A stretch of 64,000 bases of DNA from Mesobacillus sp. S13 (GCF_020422885.1 NZ_CP084622.1:4235001-4299000); one strand, 5' to 3'. Shown: positions 54,204 through 63,389, counted from the first letter of the stretch. The notes: generated by a model not told the origin, from the sequence alone. Numbers and translations: made by a program.

Positions 54204-55352
54204 TTATTGTTCCAGCAGCAGCTTGACTGCTTTTTCGGTCGATTTCCCATCGAACCCTGCATTGTATTCTTTCGCAAATTGTAGGACTGCTTCGTGATAT
54301 GTCTCGGACAGCTTCCGGTAATCCTTTAATTCAACTTCAAGCTCTTCCTGGTTAAAAACAATCGGTCCAGGAAGCTTAGTTCTATAGTCAAAGTAAAAGC
54401 CTCTCTCATAAGCACCCAAATCATATGAATAAAAAATCATCGGACGGCCTGTGATGGCGAAGTCAAAAATGACCGAAGAATAATCTGTGATCAGGACATC
54501 AGCAATCAGCAGCAGATCCTGGATATCATCGATGGATGACAAGTTCAGGACGAATTGTTCTTCTTCCTTTGTCGCTGCTTTAAATTTATAGTTCGCAAGG
54601 AACGGATGCAATTTCAGGACAAAAACGTATTCCTGGCCGAGCTCTTTCTGGAGTTTGCTAAAATCCAGGTTGATTGGGTTATCATTATCAGTGTCCCTGT
54701 AGGTTGGTGCGTACAGGATGATTTTCTTGTCATCAGGTATATTGTAGTCTTTGTAAAAGTCTTTTTTCATTTTGGCGATATCATTCTTCTTGAAGAAGAT
54801 ATCATTACGCGGCAGTCCGATCGGATAAATCTTCCTTTGATCAATGCCGCAAGCGCTCGCGTATGTTTCGACGATGCTCTCTGAGCTTGAAATCAGCTTT
54901 GTCCAGTGGGATGTATCCCGCTTCCAGCTTTCCTTCTCTTGCCCCCTGCTCTCCGGAAGGTCAAGTCCGAACTTCTTGAATGCGCCAGCAGCATGCCATG
55001 TCTGCAGGTATACCGTTTCCTTACGTGGCGACAAGTCCGGGTGAAGATTCGTATTGACTACCCAGTACTTCGAAGTAGCGAGTTCATGCAGGAACGAGAC
55101 TGAATAGTAGCCGACACCCTTATCCCCAGCATGCTCATTTTTCACATCTGCCTTGTTCAGGACAATGACATTCGTGTACTCGGGATAATGTACCTTAATG
55201 TGATCGTACATACTCTTAGAATTACAGCCAAATCGATTCCCATAATGAGAAATGTAAATGATCTTCCTCTCATTTACCGGCAGCAACTTGAAGAGATTGT
55301 ACAATACTTTATAGAAAATAAACTGGTACAGCTTCTTGATCAATTGCTTCAT
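54204..55352 (-). CDS. CDP-glycerol/ribitol glycerophosphotransferase (TagF/TarB family)
   Basis: 382 residues, single GT-B domain: YLQTWHAAGAFKKFG (N-terminal His), PTYRDTDNDNP, VLITDYSSVIFDFAITGRPMIFYSYDL and ERGFYFDY. Members add or polymerise glycerol- or ribitol-phosphate. With tarIJ downstream it could use CDP-ribitol. ATG 55352 is chosen by homology; 48 upstream codons are open but overlap a leader hairpin. Only one enzyme of this family is present, fewer than in classic poly-ribitol pathways. Confidence 0.9.
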   Translation of the reverse strand: MKQLIKKLYQFIFYKVLYNLFKLLPVNERKIIYISHYGNRFGCNSKSMYDHIKVHYPEYTNVIVLNKADVKNEHAGDKGVGYYSVSFLHELATSKYWVVNTNLHPDLSPRKETVYLQTWHAAGAFKKFGLDLPESRGQEKESWKRDTSHWTKLISSSESIVETYASACGIDQRKIYPIGLPRNDIFFKKNDIAKMKKDFYKDYNIPDDKKIILYAPTYRDTDNDNPINLDFSKLQKELGQEYVFVLKLHPFLANYKFKAATKEEEQFVLNLSSIDDIQDLLLIADVLITDYSSVIFDFAITGRPMIFYSYDLGAYERGFYFDYRTKLPGPIVFNQEELEVELKDYRKLSETYHEAVLQFAKEYNAGFDGKSTEKAVKLLLEQ

Positions 55353-55391
55353 CGTAGAATTCCTGCCTATCCTTGACCTATAACATAATAA

Positions 55392-55420
55392 AAGCGATAT
55401 TGCTTCCATAAATATCGCTT
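55392..55420 (-). promoter_or_regulatory. Leader hairpin upstream of the TagF-like gene
   Basis: AAGCGATATT / AATATCGCTT perfect 10-bp stem, 9-nt loop, then TTATTATG on the minus strand, 40 bp before the start codon. Could be an attenuator or an mRNA-stabilising structure. Confidence 0.45.
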
Positions 55421-55519
55421 CATCTATCATCGCTATAGGCATGTAGTCATAAAATGTTTTCCTATTAATGATAAACAAACTAATTACAAATTTCAACAGA
55501 TATCACCAAATAGCCCCTT

Positions 55520-55670
55520 CGACAAATTTCGGGTGGTGACAGGCACCCGTCGAACTCGTCAAACTCGTCGAATCTCAAAACACCAAAATAAAAAAGCCTG
55601 ATATCCAGAAACAGCAACGCTTCTGGATATAGGCTTTTGATTCGACAAATTCCGGGTGGTGACAGGCACC
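55520..55670. repeat. Two further copies of the 28-bp dispersed repeat
   Basis: Copies at 55520-55547 (identical to those at 51.4 kb) and 55643-55670 (one C for T). They flank the glucosaminidase terminator. Together with the pair at 51.4 kb they bracket tagF-tarI-tarJ-licD, all four in the same orientation. Confidence 0.88.
55585..55638 (-). terminator. Terminator of the glucosaminidase gene
   Basis: Long stem AAAAGCCTATATCCAGAA / TTCTGGATATCAGGCTTTT and TTATT on the minus strand. Confidence 0.9.
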
Positions 55671-55685
55671 TCCCCAGGCACCTCT

Positions 55686-58364
55686 TTATTTATACTGTGG
55701 TACGTCGAAGTACAGTGTTGGTGATTTGAGTAGTGCGTATAGTTTACTGAAGCTGTTGACTTGTTTTGCGGCCCAGCCAATGTCTGTTGCGTATTGGTGT
55801 CTTGCTGGGTTGGCTGGGTTCCAGCGCATTTTGTAGAGTGTGTCCTGGCCTTGATGGATGTATTTGCTGGCGATGAGCTGTGCTCCGCCAATAATTGCAT
55901 CTTCAGGCGTGAACCATCCTTGATCATAAGCGAACTGTGCTCCGCATGATAAAGCGCAATTGTCATATGCTCCGTAACCATACATATTGTATACTTTCTT
56001 TCCATTAATGGTTACTCCGTTAGCGAGTTCGGATGTTCCATGGCCCGTTTCTAACAAAGCATGCGAAATGAGATAAATCTCATTCACACTATAGTCCTTG
56101 CTCGCCTTAATGAAGGCCTCTGCTTTCCCTGTGAGGATTCCCTTTTTGACAAGGATTTTCTCATTGATTTCCGCTGCAGTTGCCTGGGTGTTCTTTGATA
56201 GTGAAAGAAATTGATAATACGAATCATCAGTTTGGCTGAAGTTATTCGGATTCAGGTAATATGCTACATCTTCTGCTTTAGCATTTCTCCATGCACCGAA
56301 CTTGATTTCGTACCAGTCTCCAACTTTAGCTACGATTTGAACAGTAGTTCCATAATAGACATATCCAAATATATGATGGGTAGTATCCATTCCAGCCCTT
56401 ACATTCAGCTTATTAGCAGTCACAGTCCCTACATTAGGAGTGCTGGCGCTGACATTGACAAAATCTCCGCTGACATACGCCTTATCATTCCTGTATTTAT
56501 CAGTCTGTGGCGAAACAGCCATTTGTTTTTGTAACATTTCAGCAAATGTCAGGTCATATGCTGTATTTGAAATGATTGGCCCGGTATTTAGAGCGCCATT
56601 TTCATAAAAGTAGTATACCCGGCCATCAATTGTCTGCTCACCGGTTACCATCTTTCCATCTGCATCCAGATAATAAGTCTTGCCATTATCCTGCAGCCAG
56701 CCCGTCACCATGGCACCTTCTGCTCCAAGGTAGTACCAGTACCCCTGATATAATAGCCAGCCGGTTTTCACAGTTCCATCCTGATTAAAATAATACCAGG
56801 TTCCTTCAAGCTTGATCCATTTGCTTGATGCCATCTCTCCGCCTGAGCTGAAGTAGTAGCGTTTTGCATCAATGGTCTTCCAGCCTATCGCTCTTTTCCC
56901 ATCAGCTTCGAGGTAATACCTTTTCCCGGCGTCTGTGAGCCAGCCGGTCATAGCAGCTCCATCGCTGCCAAAGTAATAGTAGTGGCCGTCAATCAGCAGC
57001 CAACCTGGTCCAACAAGTCCATCTACGCCAAAGTAGTAGCGTTTGGCTCCCTCAACCTGCCAGCCGTTGTACATAGATCCATCATTATTGAAGAAATACT
57101 TCTTTTCTCCTACAGCAATCCAGCCAATTGCAGCAGCACCGCTGTCTTTCAGGAAATATTTCTTTCCGTCGACAGCAAGCCAGCCAGTCTGCATGATGCC
57201 TTCCGCGTTCAAATAATAAAGCTTCCCGCTGACGTTCACCCATCCCGTCGCAGCTTTTCCCTCAGGACTGAAATAATACCATTGATTTTCGTAAAGCAGC
57301 CAGCCGGTCACTGATTCACCTTTGCTGTTAAGGTAATAGCGGTCATTCCCTTCAATGATCCAGCCTGTTTTCATCGAACCATCTTCGCCGAAAAAGTAAC
57401 GCTTATCCGCAATTACGGTCCAGCCTCTTGCCATGCTGCCGTCAGCATTAAAGTAATATTTATTGTTGGCTTCTTCCAGCCAGCCGACGAGTGCTTTTCC
57501 ATCCTCTTGCAGGTAATAGCGCTTCGTCCCATCTTCAATCCAGCCAGTCGTAGCCATTAATCCATTCTCATCAAAATAGTAGCGATAACCGTCAATGGTC
57601 CTCCAGCCTACCGCCATTTTGCCATCCTGGTCGAAATAGAAGGTCTTTTCCGCTTCCTTATGCCAGCCGGTTTTCATTACTCCGTTATCAAAAAAGAAGT
57701 AATTGTCGCGGTCGATAGTTTTCCAACCTGTAGCTGCGGTAAAATCTTCATTATAATAGTACCGGTCTTGTCCAATCTGGAACCAGCCTGTCACTTTGTC
57801 TTCAATCAGTTCACCTGATTTGGCAAATATGTATGGCTTCCCTTCTATCATCACTCTTCCAGATACCATCTTCCCTGAAGAATCCATAAAGTACTTATGG
57901 CCGCCAGTCTCAATCCAGCCCTCTGCCATGATACCCGACTTCGGTTTCAAATAATACCAATCATTTTTATAGAGCAGCCAGCCCTCCTTCATCGCACCGC
58001 TGCTCTCAAGGTAATACCACTTATATTTATCCAGCAGCCAGCCGGTTTTCATGTCGCCGGACTTTGGCTTAAGATAATACCATTTGTTTTTATAGAGCAG
58101 CCAGCCTTCCTTCATTGCACCGCCGCTCTCAAGGTAGTACCATTTATTCTTTACAAGTTCCCAGCCTGTTTGCATTACCCCATTGCTCGCAAGATAATAC
58201 CACTTTCCATTGTATGAGACCCATCCTTTGGCGAGCGATCCATCCTTATGGTAATAATACCAGTAATTATTTTTCAACTTCCATCCTGTTGTTGTATACG
58301 CATTCGCACTGGATGAAAAAACAAGAAGCAGAGACATGGCAGCAAGCAACACATATTTTTTCAA
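55686..58364 (-). CDS. LytB-like secreted N-acetylglucosaminidase with choline-binding-type repeats
   Basis: 892 residues. TTG 58364 with AGGGGG upstream; signal peptide KKYVLLAAMSLLLVFSSSANA. Residues ~25-610 hold roughly 27 tandem ~21-residue repeats of the form GWLLYKNKWYYLKPKSG..MKTGW (CW_binding_1). An SH3b-like domain follows (ANKLNVRAGMDTTHH), then a GH73 glucosaminidase (VNEIYLISHALLETGHGTSELANG, Glu as catalytic acid; QHQYATDIGWA-type end). Repeats N-terminal and GH73 C-terminal is the layout of pneumococcal LytB, which separates daughter cells. Monocistronic. Confidence 0.9.
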   Translation of the reverse strand: MKKYVLLAAMSLLLVFSSSANAYTTTGWKLKNNYWYYYHKDGSLAKGWVSYNGKWYYLASNGVMQTGWELVKNKWYYLESGGAMKEGWLLYKNKWYYLKPKSGDMKTGWLLDKYKWYYLESSGAMKEGWLLYKNDWYYLKPKSGIMAEGWIETGGHKYFMDSSGKMVSGRVMIEGKPYIFAKSGELIEDKVTGWFQIGQDRYYYNEDFTAATGWKTIDRDNYFFFDNGVMKTGWHKEAEKTFYFDQDGKMAVGWRTIDGYRYYFDENGLMATTGWIEDGTKRYYLQEDGKALVGWLEEANNKYYFNADGSMARGWTVIADKRYFFGEDGSMKTGWIIEGNDRYYLNSKGESVTGWLLYENQWYYFSPEGKAATGWVNVSGKLYYLNAEGIMQTGWLAVDGKKYFLKDSGAAAIGWIAVGEKKYFFNNDGSMYNGWQVEGAKRYYFGVDGLVGPGWLLIDGHYYYFGSDGAAMTGWLTDAGKRYYLEADGKRAIGWKTIDAKRYYFSSGGEMASSKWIKLEGTWYYFNQDGTVKTGWLLYQGYWYYLGAEGAMVTGWLQDNGKTYYLDADGKMVTGEQTIDGRVYYFYENGALNTGPIISNTAYDLTFAEMLQKQMAVSPQTDKYRNDKAYVSGDFVNVSASTPNVGTVTANKLNVRAGMDTTHHIFGYVYYGTTVQIVAKVGDWYEIKFGAWRNAKAEDVAYYLNPNNFSQTDDSYYQFLSLSKNTQATAAEINEKILVKKGILTGKAEAFIKASKDYSVNEIYLISHALLETGHGTSELANGVTINGKKVYNMYGYGAYDNCALSCGAQFAYDQGWFTPEDAIIGGAQLIASKYIHQGQDTLYKMRWNPANPARHQYATDIGWAAKQVNSFSKLYALLKSPTLYFDVPQYK

Positions 58365-58552
58365 GACCCTTTTCCCCCTGTTATTTCTATCTCTCTTTTT
58401 TCTGATGAAATCTACTCTATATATCGACACCCAGTTTAATATATTTATAGAATTTTAGTTATTTATGACGACCTCCCCGTGGTAATTATTGGCTTTTTAA
58501 ATTATAGCATAAACAGTCCTGTATTTTTTAAATATTTAAATAATTTGTCGAA

Positions 58553-58585
58553 TAAAAAAACACTCTCCCTTTGAAAGGAGAGTGT
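58553..58585 (-). terminator. Terminator of the metallophosphoesterase gene
   Basis: ACACTCTCC / GGAGAGTGT stem and TTTTTTT on the minus strand. Confidence 0.92.
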
Positions 58586-58599
58586 CCTGATCTTATAAC

Positions 58600-60591
58600 T
58601 CAATACATCGCGCCATTTGCTCCAATTTTATAACCATTTATAGTAGTATTTACAGCCATTTTCCCGTTTCTGTAAAAATAGTACCATTTTTCGCCAATAT
58701 ACTTCCAACCATTGATCATGACACCGCTTCTCATATCGAGATAATACCATGCGTCACTGTATTTAAGCCACCCTGTCTTCATAGAACCACTGGATTCTAG
58801 ATAATACCAATTCTCACCATCTTTAATCCAATCGGTCTTCATTCCTCCGTTCTGATCAAAGAAGTACCATTTGCCTCCAATTTGGTGCCAATTCGTCACC
58901 ATACCCTTTGACGACAAATAATACCACTTTGTTCCTGACTTGAGCCACCCGGTCTTCATGGAGCCATCTGCAGCTAAATAATACCATTTGTCCTTCTCCA
59001 ATAACCAGCCGCTGACCATCGTGCCGTTTTCGGATAGATAATACCACTTTCCATTCACTAATTCCCAGCCTGTTTGCATGGCGCCTGTTTCATCCATGTA
59101 ATACCACTTGTTTTTGTACAAATTCCATCCAACTTGCATGACACCCTTATCATCCAGGTAGTACCACATGCCATCCACTGATATCCAACCTGTTTGCATG
59201 ATGCCAGTTTCATTCATGTAAAATCTCTTGCCTTCATAATCGACCCATCCTGTTCTAGTCGTTCCTGTTTCAGGGTCATAGTAATACCAGTTACCATCTT
59301 CATTAACCCAGCCACTATATGTCCAAGTAGTCTGGAATGATGTTTTCAAACCAATTTGAGTCTTGTTTCCATAGCCATCAATGCCAATGACTTCAATATT
59401 ATAATCCGTATGCTGTAAAAGGCCATTTAACATAACCATTTCGACGGATACATCATCTTCCCAATAACGAGTATATTTTGTGTCCCATAGTTTACCATTC
59501 AAATAAATTTCATATTTTTCTATAATGCCATTATCTGTAGCTGGATCCCAGGAAACTCTCGCTGATTTATGATTTACTGAATCTATGGTTATGCTAGACC
59601 CTTCCGAGAAAGCAGGCAATTCAATATCCTCATAGGTCTTTTTATAGGGTACCTCAATCGAGTATTGATTGATCCAAGCTTGAGTACCAAAGTCCCTCGC
59701 CTTGATTTCTACACGGTCCTTGAAGACATTCACCAACAATCCCTGCGATTTGCCAAATAGATTCCCGCCATCATAATAGCCATATGCAACTGCCCCAGTA
59801 TTGACCATTGTGAACCCATCCTGGTAAACAGTTCTTGGATGTTCCAGCAGATAGTGCGAGTGACCCGTGAAAAGGATAGATTGCGGGTACTTCCTTAAAA
59901 TATCTGCGAGCCTGGAATCACTGATTCCGCTCCAGTATTCACTCCCGTAAATCGTATCCTTGATAGATTGGTGCAGGAACACAAAAATGGGTTTACTTTC
60001 TGATGTATTGACTGCAATTTTCTCTACCAGCCATTGGTATTGTTCTTCAGAAATAAACGCAGAATTATAGTCACCACTTGCCGTTGATTCACTTCCAAGC
60101 ACAATGAAATGATAGCCATAAATCCATGTGTCATAATACAATCGTTCTTTGCCAGCCAGGGCAAGGAATCTCTTAATCATATCCTCATCTGTCAAAGCTC
60201 GATTATACTTTTTCTCGAAAAATTCATGATTCCCGATTGCAAAGACTTTCTCTATGTAAGAAGGCACATATTGATTCAGCATTTGACCAAAAGCGAGATA
60301 TTGCTGTTCAAGCCCCTGGTTCGTTAGATCCCCGACAACAGCAATCGCTTTGTAATTAGGTGCTGTTTCTTGATAATCCTCGAGTGCCCTCCCGAACTTT
60401 AAATCCCGGCTATAATCCTGGCAAACTGGGATCCCCCCCAAAGTCTGAGGTTCCCCACAAATATGGGTATCACTTATGACCGGAAACTGAAGCCTCGGTA
60501 TCTCTGTTTCTGCAGCACTTGCAAAGTCCGTATTCGCTAATCCTAAATATCCCCCGACGGTAAGTACAATAACAATAAAAATACGAAACAC
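58600..60591 (-). CDS. Secreted metallophosphoesterase with FnIII domain and choline-binding-type repeats
   Basis: 663 residues. GTG start; signal peptide to ~residue 26. Residues ~30-300 form a calcineurin-like phosphoesterase with all metal motifs: SDTHI, VGDLTNQG, GNHEFF, FLHQS and GHSHYLL. An FnIII domain (~310-420) precedes about 11 CW_binding_1 repeats. If the repeats bind wall phosphocholine, the enzyme sits on a phosphodiester-rich polymer. Pneumococcal Pce/CbpE is a phosphocholine esterase with the same repeat type on a different fold, so this could be an analogue. A general phosphatase or teichoicase is the alternative. Confidence 0.88.
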   Translation of the reverse strand: MFRIFIVIVLTVGGYLGLANTDFASAAETEIPRLQFPVISDTHICGEPQTLGGIPVCQDYSRDLKFGRALEDYQETAPNYKAIAVVGDLTNQGLEQQYLAFGQMLNQYVPSYIEKVFAIGNHEFFEKKYNRALTDEDMIKRFLALAGKERLYYDTWIYGYHFIVLGSESTASGDYNSAFISEEQYQWLVEKIAVNTSESKPIFVFLHQSIKDTIYGSEYWSGISDSRLADILRKYPQSILFTGHSHYLLEHPRTVYQDGFTMVNTGAVAYGYYDGGNLFGKSQGLLVNVFKDRVEIKARDFGTQAWINQYSIEVPYKKTYEDIELPAFSEGSSITIDSVNHKSARVSWDPATDNGIIEKYEIYLNGKLWDTKYTRYWEDDVSVEMVMLNGLLQHTDYNIEVIGIDGYGNKTQIGLKTSFQTTWTYSGWVNEDGNWYYYDPETGTTRTGWVDYEGKRFYMNETGIMQTGWISVDGMWYYLDDKGVMQVGWNLYKNKWYYMDETGAMQTGWELVNGKWYYLSENGTMVSGWLLEKDKWYYLAADGSMKTGWLKSGTKWYYLSSKGMVTNWHQIGGKWYFFDQNGGMKTDWIKDGENWYYLESSGSMKTGWLKYSDAWYYLDMRSGVMINGWKYIGEKWYYFYRNGKMAVNTTINGYKIGANGAMY

Positions 60592-60735
60592 TTATTTGCC
60601 TACCCTTCTATAATTAGGTAAATATATTATACTCTAATTCCACAATATTGAAAATCTACCAAAACTCCCATTCAAAAAGGCGAAAAATTATAAAAAATCT
60701 TTACGAACTCGATATTTATTATTAACCGGCCCAAA

Positions 60736-60765
60736 CAAAAAAGCAGCCTGAGCTGCTTTTTTTGC
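60736..60765 (-). terminator. Terminator of the M14 peptidase gene
   Basis: AGCAGC-TCAG-GCTGCT hairpin and TTTTTTG on the minus strand. Confidence 0.9.
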
Positions 60766-60770
60766 CTAAC

Positions 60771-62891
60771 CTATAAACCAAGTGCTTCATTCGCAAGCAT
60801 TAAACCTGCTGCTTTATTTTCGTTCCAGATGCTGTCAAACCTGCTTACCGGAACTGGCTTACCGTAAGTATAAGGTGAGATTTCCGGTGTAAAGCCTGGC
60901 ATCTTGATATCCTGGATAAACCAGTCCGTGAAGCCCCCGCCGCTTGGGTTGGTTGTTGGCTTAACAAGGCTATATCCTGTCATCCTTTGATATTTCAAGG
61001 CGATATTATAATCACGTGTGTATCGGCTGCCAGTCTGTTTAAAGTTCCAGTACAAGATTTGTCCTGAAGAATGGTATGCCGTGGCTATTTTAAAGTTATG
61101 TGCCTTAGTGAATTCATATAACGCCAATGCTTCTGGTTCACTCAAAGGCTTGTACCCCTTAAAATGGGATGGTGCAGGCTTCCCGGTATTTGCTCTGATA
61201 TTCTCCCAATCAGCAGGATATTGACGGTTTAAATCAACCCCCCGTACATTCGCCTTCCATTCGGAGAAATTATAGCTTCCGTTGTTCAACATCAAGACAT
61301 AAGATGGGTTCTTGGTACTGTAAGCACCTTTTTGAACTAAGGTTACACCATCAGGATTTACCATTGGTACAAACCACATGGAAGTTTTGTTCAGGATATT
61401 CCTGACACTATAATCCGCAAAAGTAGTTCCCTTTTCATATGACTGAAGGTACTGATCTGCCATTTCCATCAATAAGTTCGTAGTCATGTGCTCACGGGCA
61501 TGGTGGGATCCATTCAGCAGAATCTCTTTCGGCCCATTACCTAGTTTGAATGCATATAGATCTCTACCGTCAACAGACTTGCCGATTGACTGTACAGTTA
61601 CTAATTCTGGATAATACTTCTTGAATTCCATGATATCAGAGACCATCTCATCATATGTATATACCTTACGAGGATTGACAATATCAGGAATCCACGCACC
61701 ATTTTTCGCTAAGTAATATCCTTCTACATATGTATCAGCTGCCATGACACCACTGCTGTAAGAATAGTACCACTTATCTCCATCTTTATACCAGCCGGTG
61801 GCCATAGCTCCTGAATCATACAAGTAATACCACTTGCTATTCCACTTTAGCCAGCCGATTTTCATTGAACCATCTTTATTCAGGAAGTACCACTTGTTAT
61901 TCCACTTAAGCCATCCTGTATCCATTGCCCCATCCGCACCTGGGTCTAGATAATACCATTTCCCTTCATCCTTGGCCCATCCAAGCGCCATGGCACCAGA
62001 ATCCTTTAGGTAATACCATCTATACTTATAATAAACCCAGCCGATTCTCATCGAGCCATCATCATTGAGGTAATACCATTTCGTTCCGTCTTTTAGCCAG
62101 CCAGTCTTCCTCTCACCAGTTTTACCGTCTGCATAAAACCAAGTTTCATCAACTTTGAACCATTTGGTTTGCATTACGCCAGTTTCGGGTAAAAGATAAT
62201 ACCATTTCGTTCCATCCTGAAGCCAGCCACTATGTCTTTCTCCAGTCTTATAATGGAAGTAATACCAGTTGTTCTCAAGCAACAGCCAGCCATGCTCCAT
62301 CGCTCCGGTAGCAGGGTCTAAATAGTACCATTTCTCTTCGGACTGAATATGGCCAAATTGTTTTGCGCCAGTTTCCGGGTCCAGATAATACCAATTGCCA
62401 TCTTCCTCATGCCAGCCAGTTTGCATTGCTCCTGTCTCGTTGTCTAGATAAAAGAATTCCTCATCGACTTCGATCCAGCCATGCTGACGCGCTCCGGTTT
62501 CTAGATCAAAATATAACTGGAACCCTTCAATTTCTTGCCAGCCTGTCACTTTTTCACCATTGATATAGTAAAACCAATTTTCGCCTTCCTGGACCCAACC
62601 TTCTATAGTTTGCTCCTGGTCTGAAGGTTGTTCCGAAGTATCGTCACCCTCCACAGGTTGCGAAGGATCCTCTGTTGTTTCCTGACTGACTTCTGACTCT
62701 TCATCAGAAATCTGATTCTCCGTTCCTTCTTCTGCATTCATTTCATTTGATGATTGTTCCTGCTTGTCCTCTTGCTGATGCAAAAAAAGCTCCTGCGAAT
62801 CTTGAAGATTGCTAGAGTTTGTTTCCGCAAAAGCATTCAAAGGATACAGCAAGGAATTGCATAACAATACCGATACTGCCAATTTCTTCAT
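60771..62891 (-). CDS. Secreted M14 carboxypeptidase with choline-binding-type repeats
   Basis: 706 residues. Signal peptide MKKLAVSVLLCNSLLYPLNAFA, an acidic Glu/Ser/Gln linker to ~residue 95, about 15 CW_binding_1 repeats to ~400, then an M14 zinc carboxypeptidase: HHAREH (His and Glu ligands), YHSSGQILYW (third ligand) and catalytic Glu in GFTPEISPY. Related Bacillus enzymes cut gamma-D-Glu-diaminopimelate bonds, so a peptidoglycan stem-peptide target is likely. RBS AAGGAGA. Monocistronic. Confidence 0.9.
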   Translation of the reverse strand: MKKLAVSVLLCNSLLYPLNAFAETNSSNLQDSQELFLHQQEDKQEQSSNEMNAEEGTENQISDEESEVSQETTEDPSQPVEGDDTSEQPSDQEQTIEGWVQEGENWFYYINGEKVTGWQEIEGFQLYFDLETGARQHGWIEVDEEFFYLDNETGAMQTGWHEEDGNWYYLDPETGAKQFGHIQSEEKWYYLDPATGAMEHGWLLLENNWYYFHYKTGERHSGWLQDGTKWYYLLPETGVMQTKWFKVDETWFYADGKTGERKTGWLKDGTKWYYLNDDGSMRIGWVYYKYRWYYLKDSGAMALGWAKDEGKWYYLDPGADGAMDTGWLKWNNKWYFLNKDGSMKIGWLKWNSKWYYLYDSGAMATGWYKDGDKWYYSYSSGVMAADTYVEGYYLAKNGAWIPDIVNPRKVYTYDEMVSDIMEFKKYYPELVTVQSIGKSVDGRDLYAFKLGNGPKEILLNGSHHAREHMTTNLLMEMADQYLQSYEKGTTFADYSVRNILNKTSMWFVPMVNPDGVTLVQKGAYSTKNPSYVLMLNNGSYNFSEWKANVRGVDLNRQYPADWENIRANTGKPAPSHFKGYKPLSEPEALALYEFTKAHNFKIATAYHSSGQILYWNFKQTGSRYTRDYNIALKYQRMTGYSLVKPTTNPSGGGFTDWFIQDIKMPGFTPEISPYTYGKPVPVSRFDSIWNENKAAGLMLANEALGL

Positions 62892-63135
62892 TCTGCGTTG
62901 TCTCCTTATGTTGTTTTTGCCTCCTTAATTATAGCAATCTATCAAAGCGGTTTTCTACCTTAAATAGGAAAATAAGTAAATGGAATGATAGATTTCCTGT
63001 TATGAGACAATAAATGGGGATACATCAGGACTTGTGCATATTTTGTCGTTTCTTATCGAGAACAATTTATTCTATTATGTTCGATTTAAAGATATAATTG
63101 AATTATCCAAAAACTTTACAAAAGGAGGGTTCTCT
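62892..63135. other. Divergent intergenic region
   Basis: About 240 bp. A -10-like TATAAT at 63093-63098 (+) could serve the small gene downstream; its -35 is poor. Otherwise nothing assigned. Confidence 0.45.
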
Positions 63136-63264
63136 GTGCCCTTGGTCCAAATGAAAGAGATAAAGACTCCTCTATTATTACTGGGAATTAAAGTCTTCAA
63201 ATGCAAAGAGGGTTTCACCTACATAAAAGTCTGGAATAAGCCTAGAAGGAAGATTATAAGCTAG
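63136..63264 (+). CDS. Putative small basic protein (42 aa)
   Basis: GTG 63136 follows AAAGGAGG at 7 nt. The product, from MPLVQMKEIKTPLLLLGIKVF to WNKPRRKIIS, is 42 residues, basic, with one short hydrophobic stretch, and is followed by its own terminator. No homologue recognised. RBS, frame and terminator together favour a real transcription unit; a structural RNA is the alternative. Confidence 0.5.
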   Translation: MPLVQMKEIKTPLLLLGIKVFKCKEGFTYIKVWNKPRRKIIS

Positions 63265-63293
63265 CAAACTAAAACATATGAAAGGATTTCAAG

Positions 63294-63320
63294 ACCGAAA
63301 ATGATTTTCGGTTTTTTGTT
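63294..63320 (+). terminator. Terminator of the small gene
   Basis: ACCGAAAAT / ATTTTCGGT hairpin followed by TTTTTT on the plus strand. Confidence 0.85.
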
Positions 63321-63340
63321 TTGCCTCATAATAAAACATA

Positions 63341-63370
63341 AAAAAAAGGCCAGGAACCAATGGTTCCTGG
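63341..63370 (-). terminator. Terminator of the last choline-binding-repeat gene
   Basis: CCAGGAACCA / TGGTTCCTGG perfect stem, then CCTTTTTTT on the minus strand. Confidence 0.9.
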
Positions 63371-63389
63371 CTTGCCATTTTACTGCTAA

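Noticed and set aside
55559..56005. 148-codon minus-strand frame near the end of the glucosaminidase gene
   Set aside because: Runs through the terminator and a 28-bp repeat and overlaps the GH73 coding sequence in another frame.
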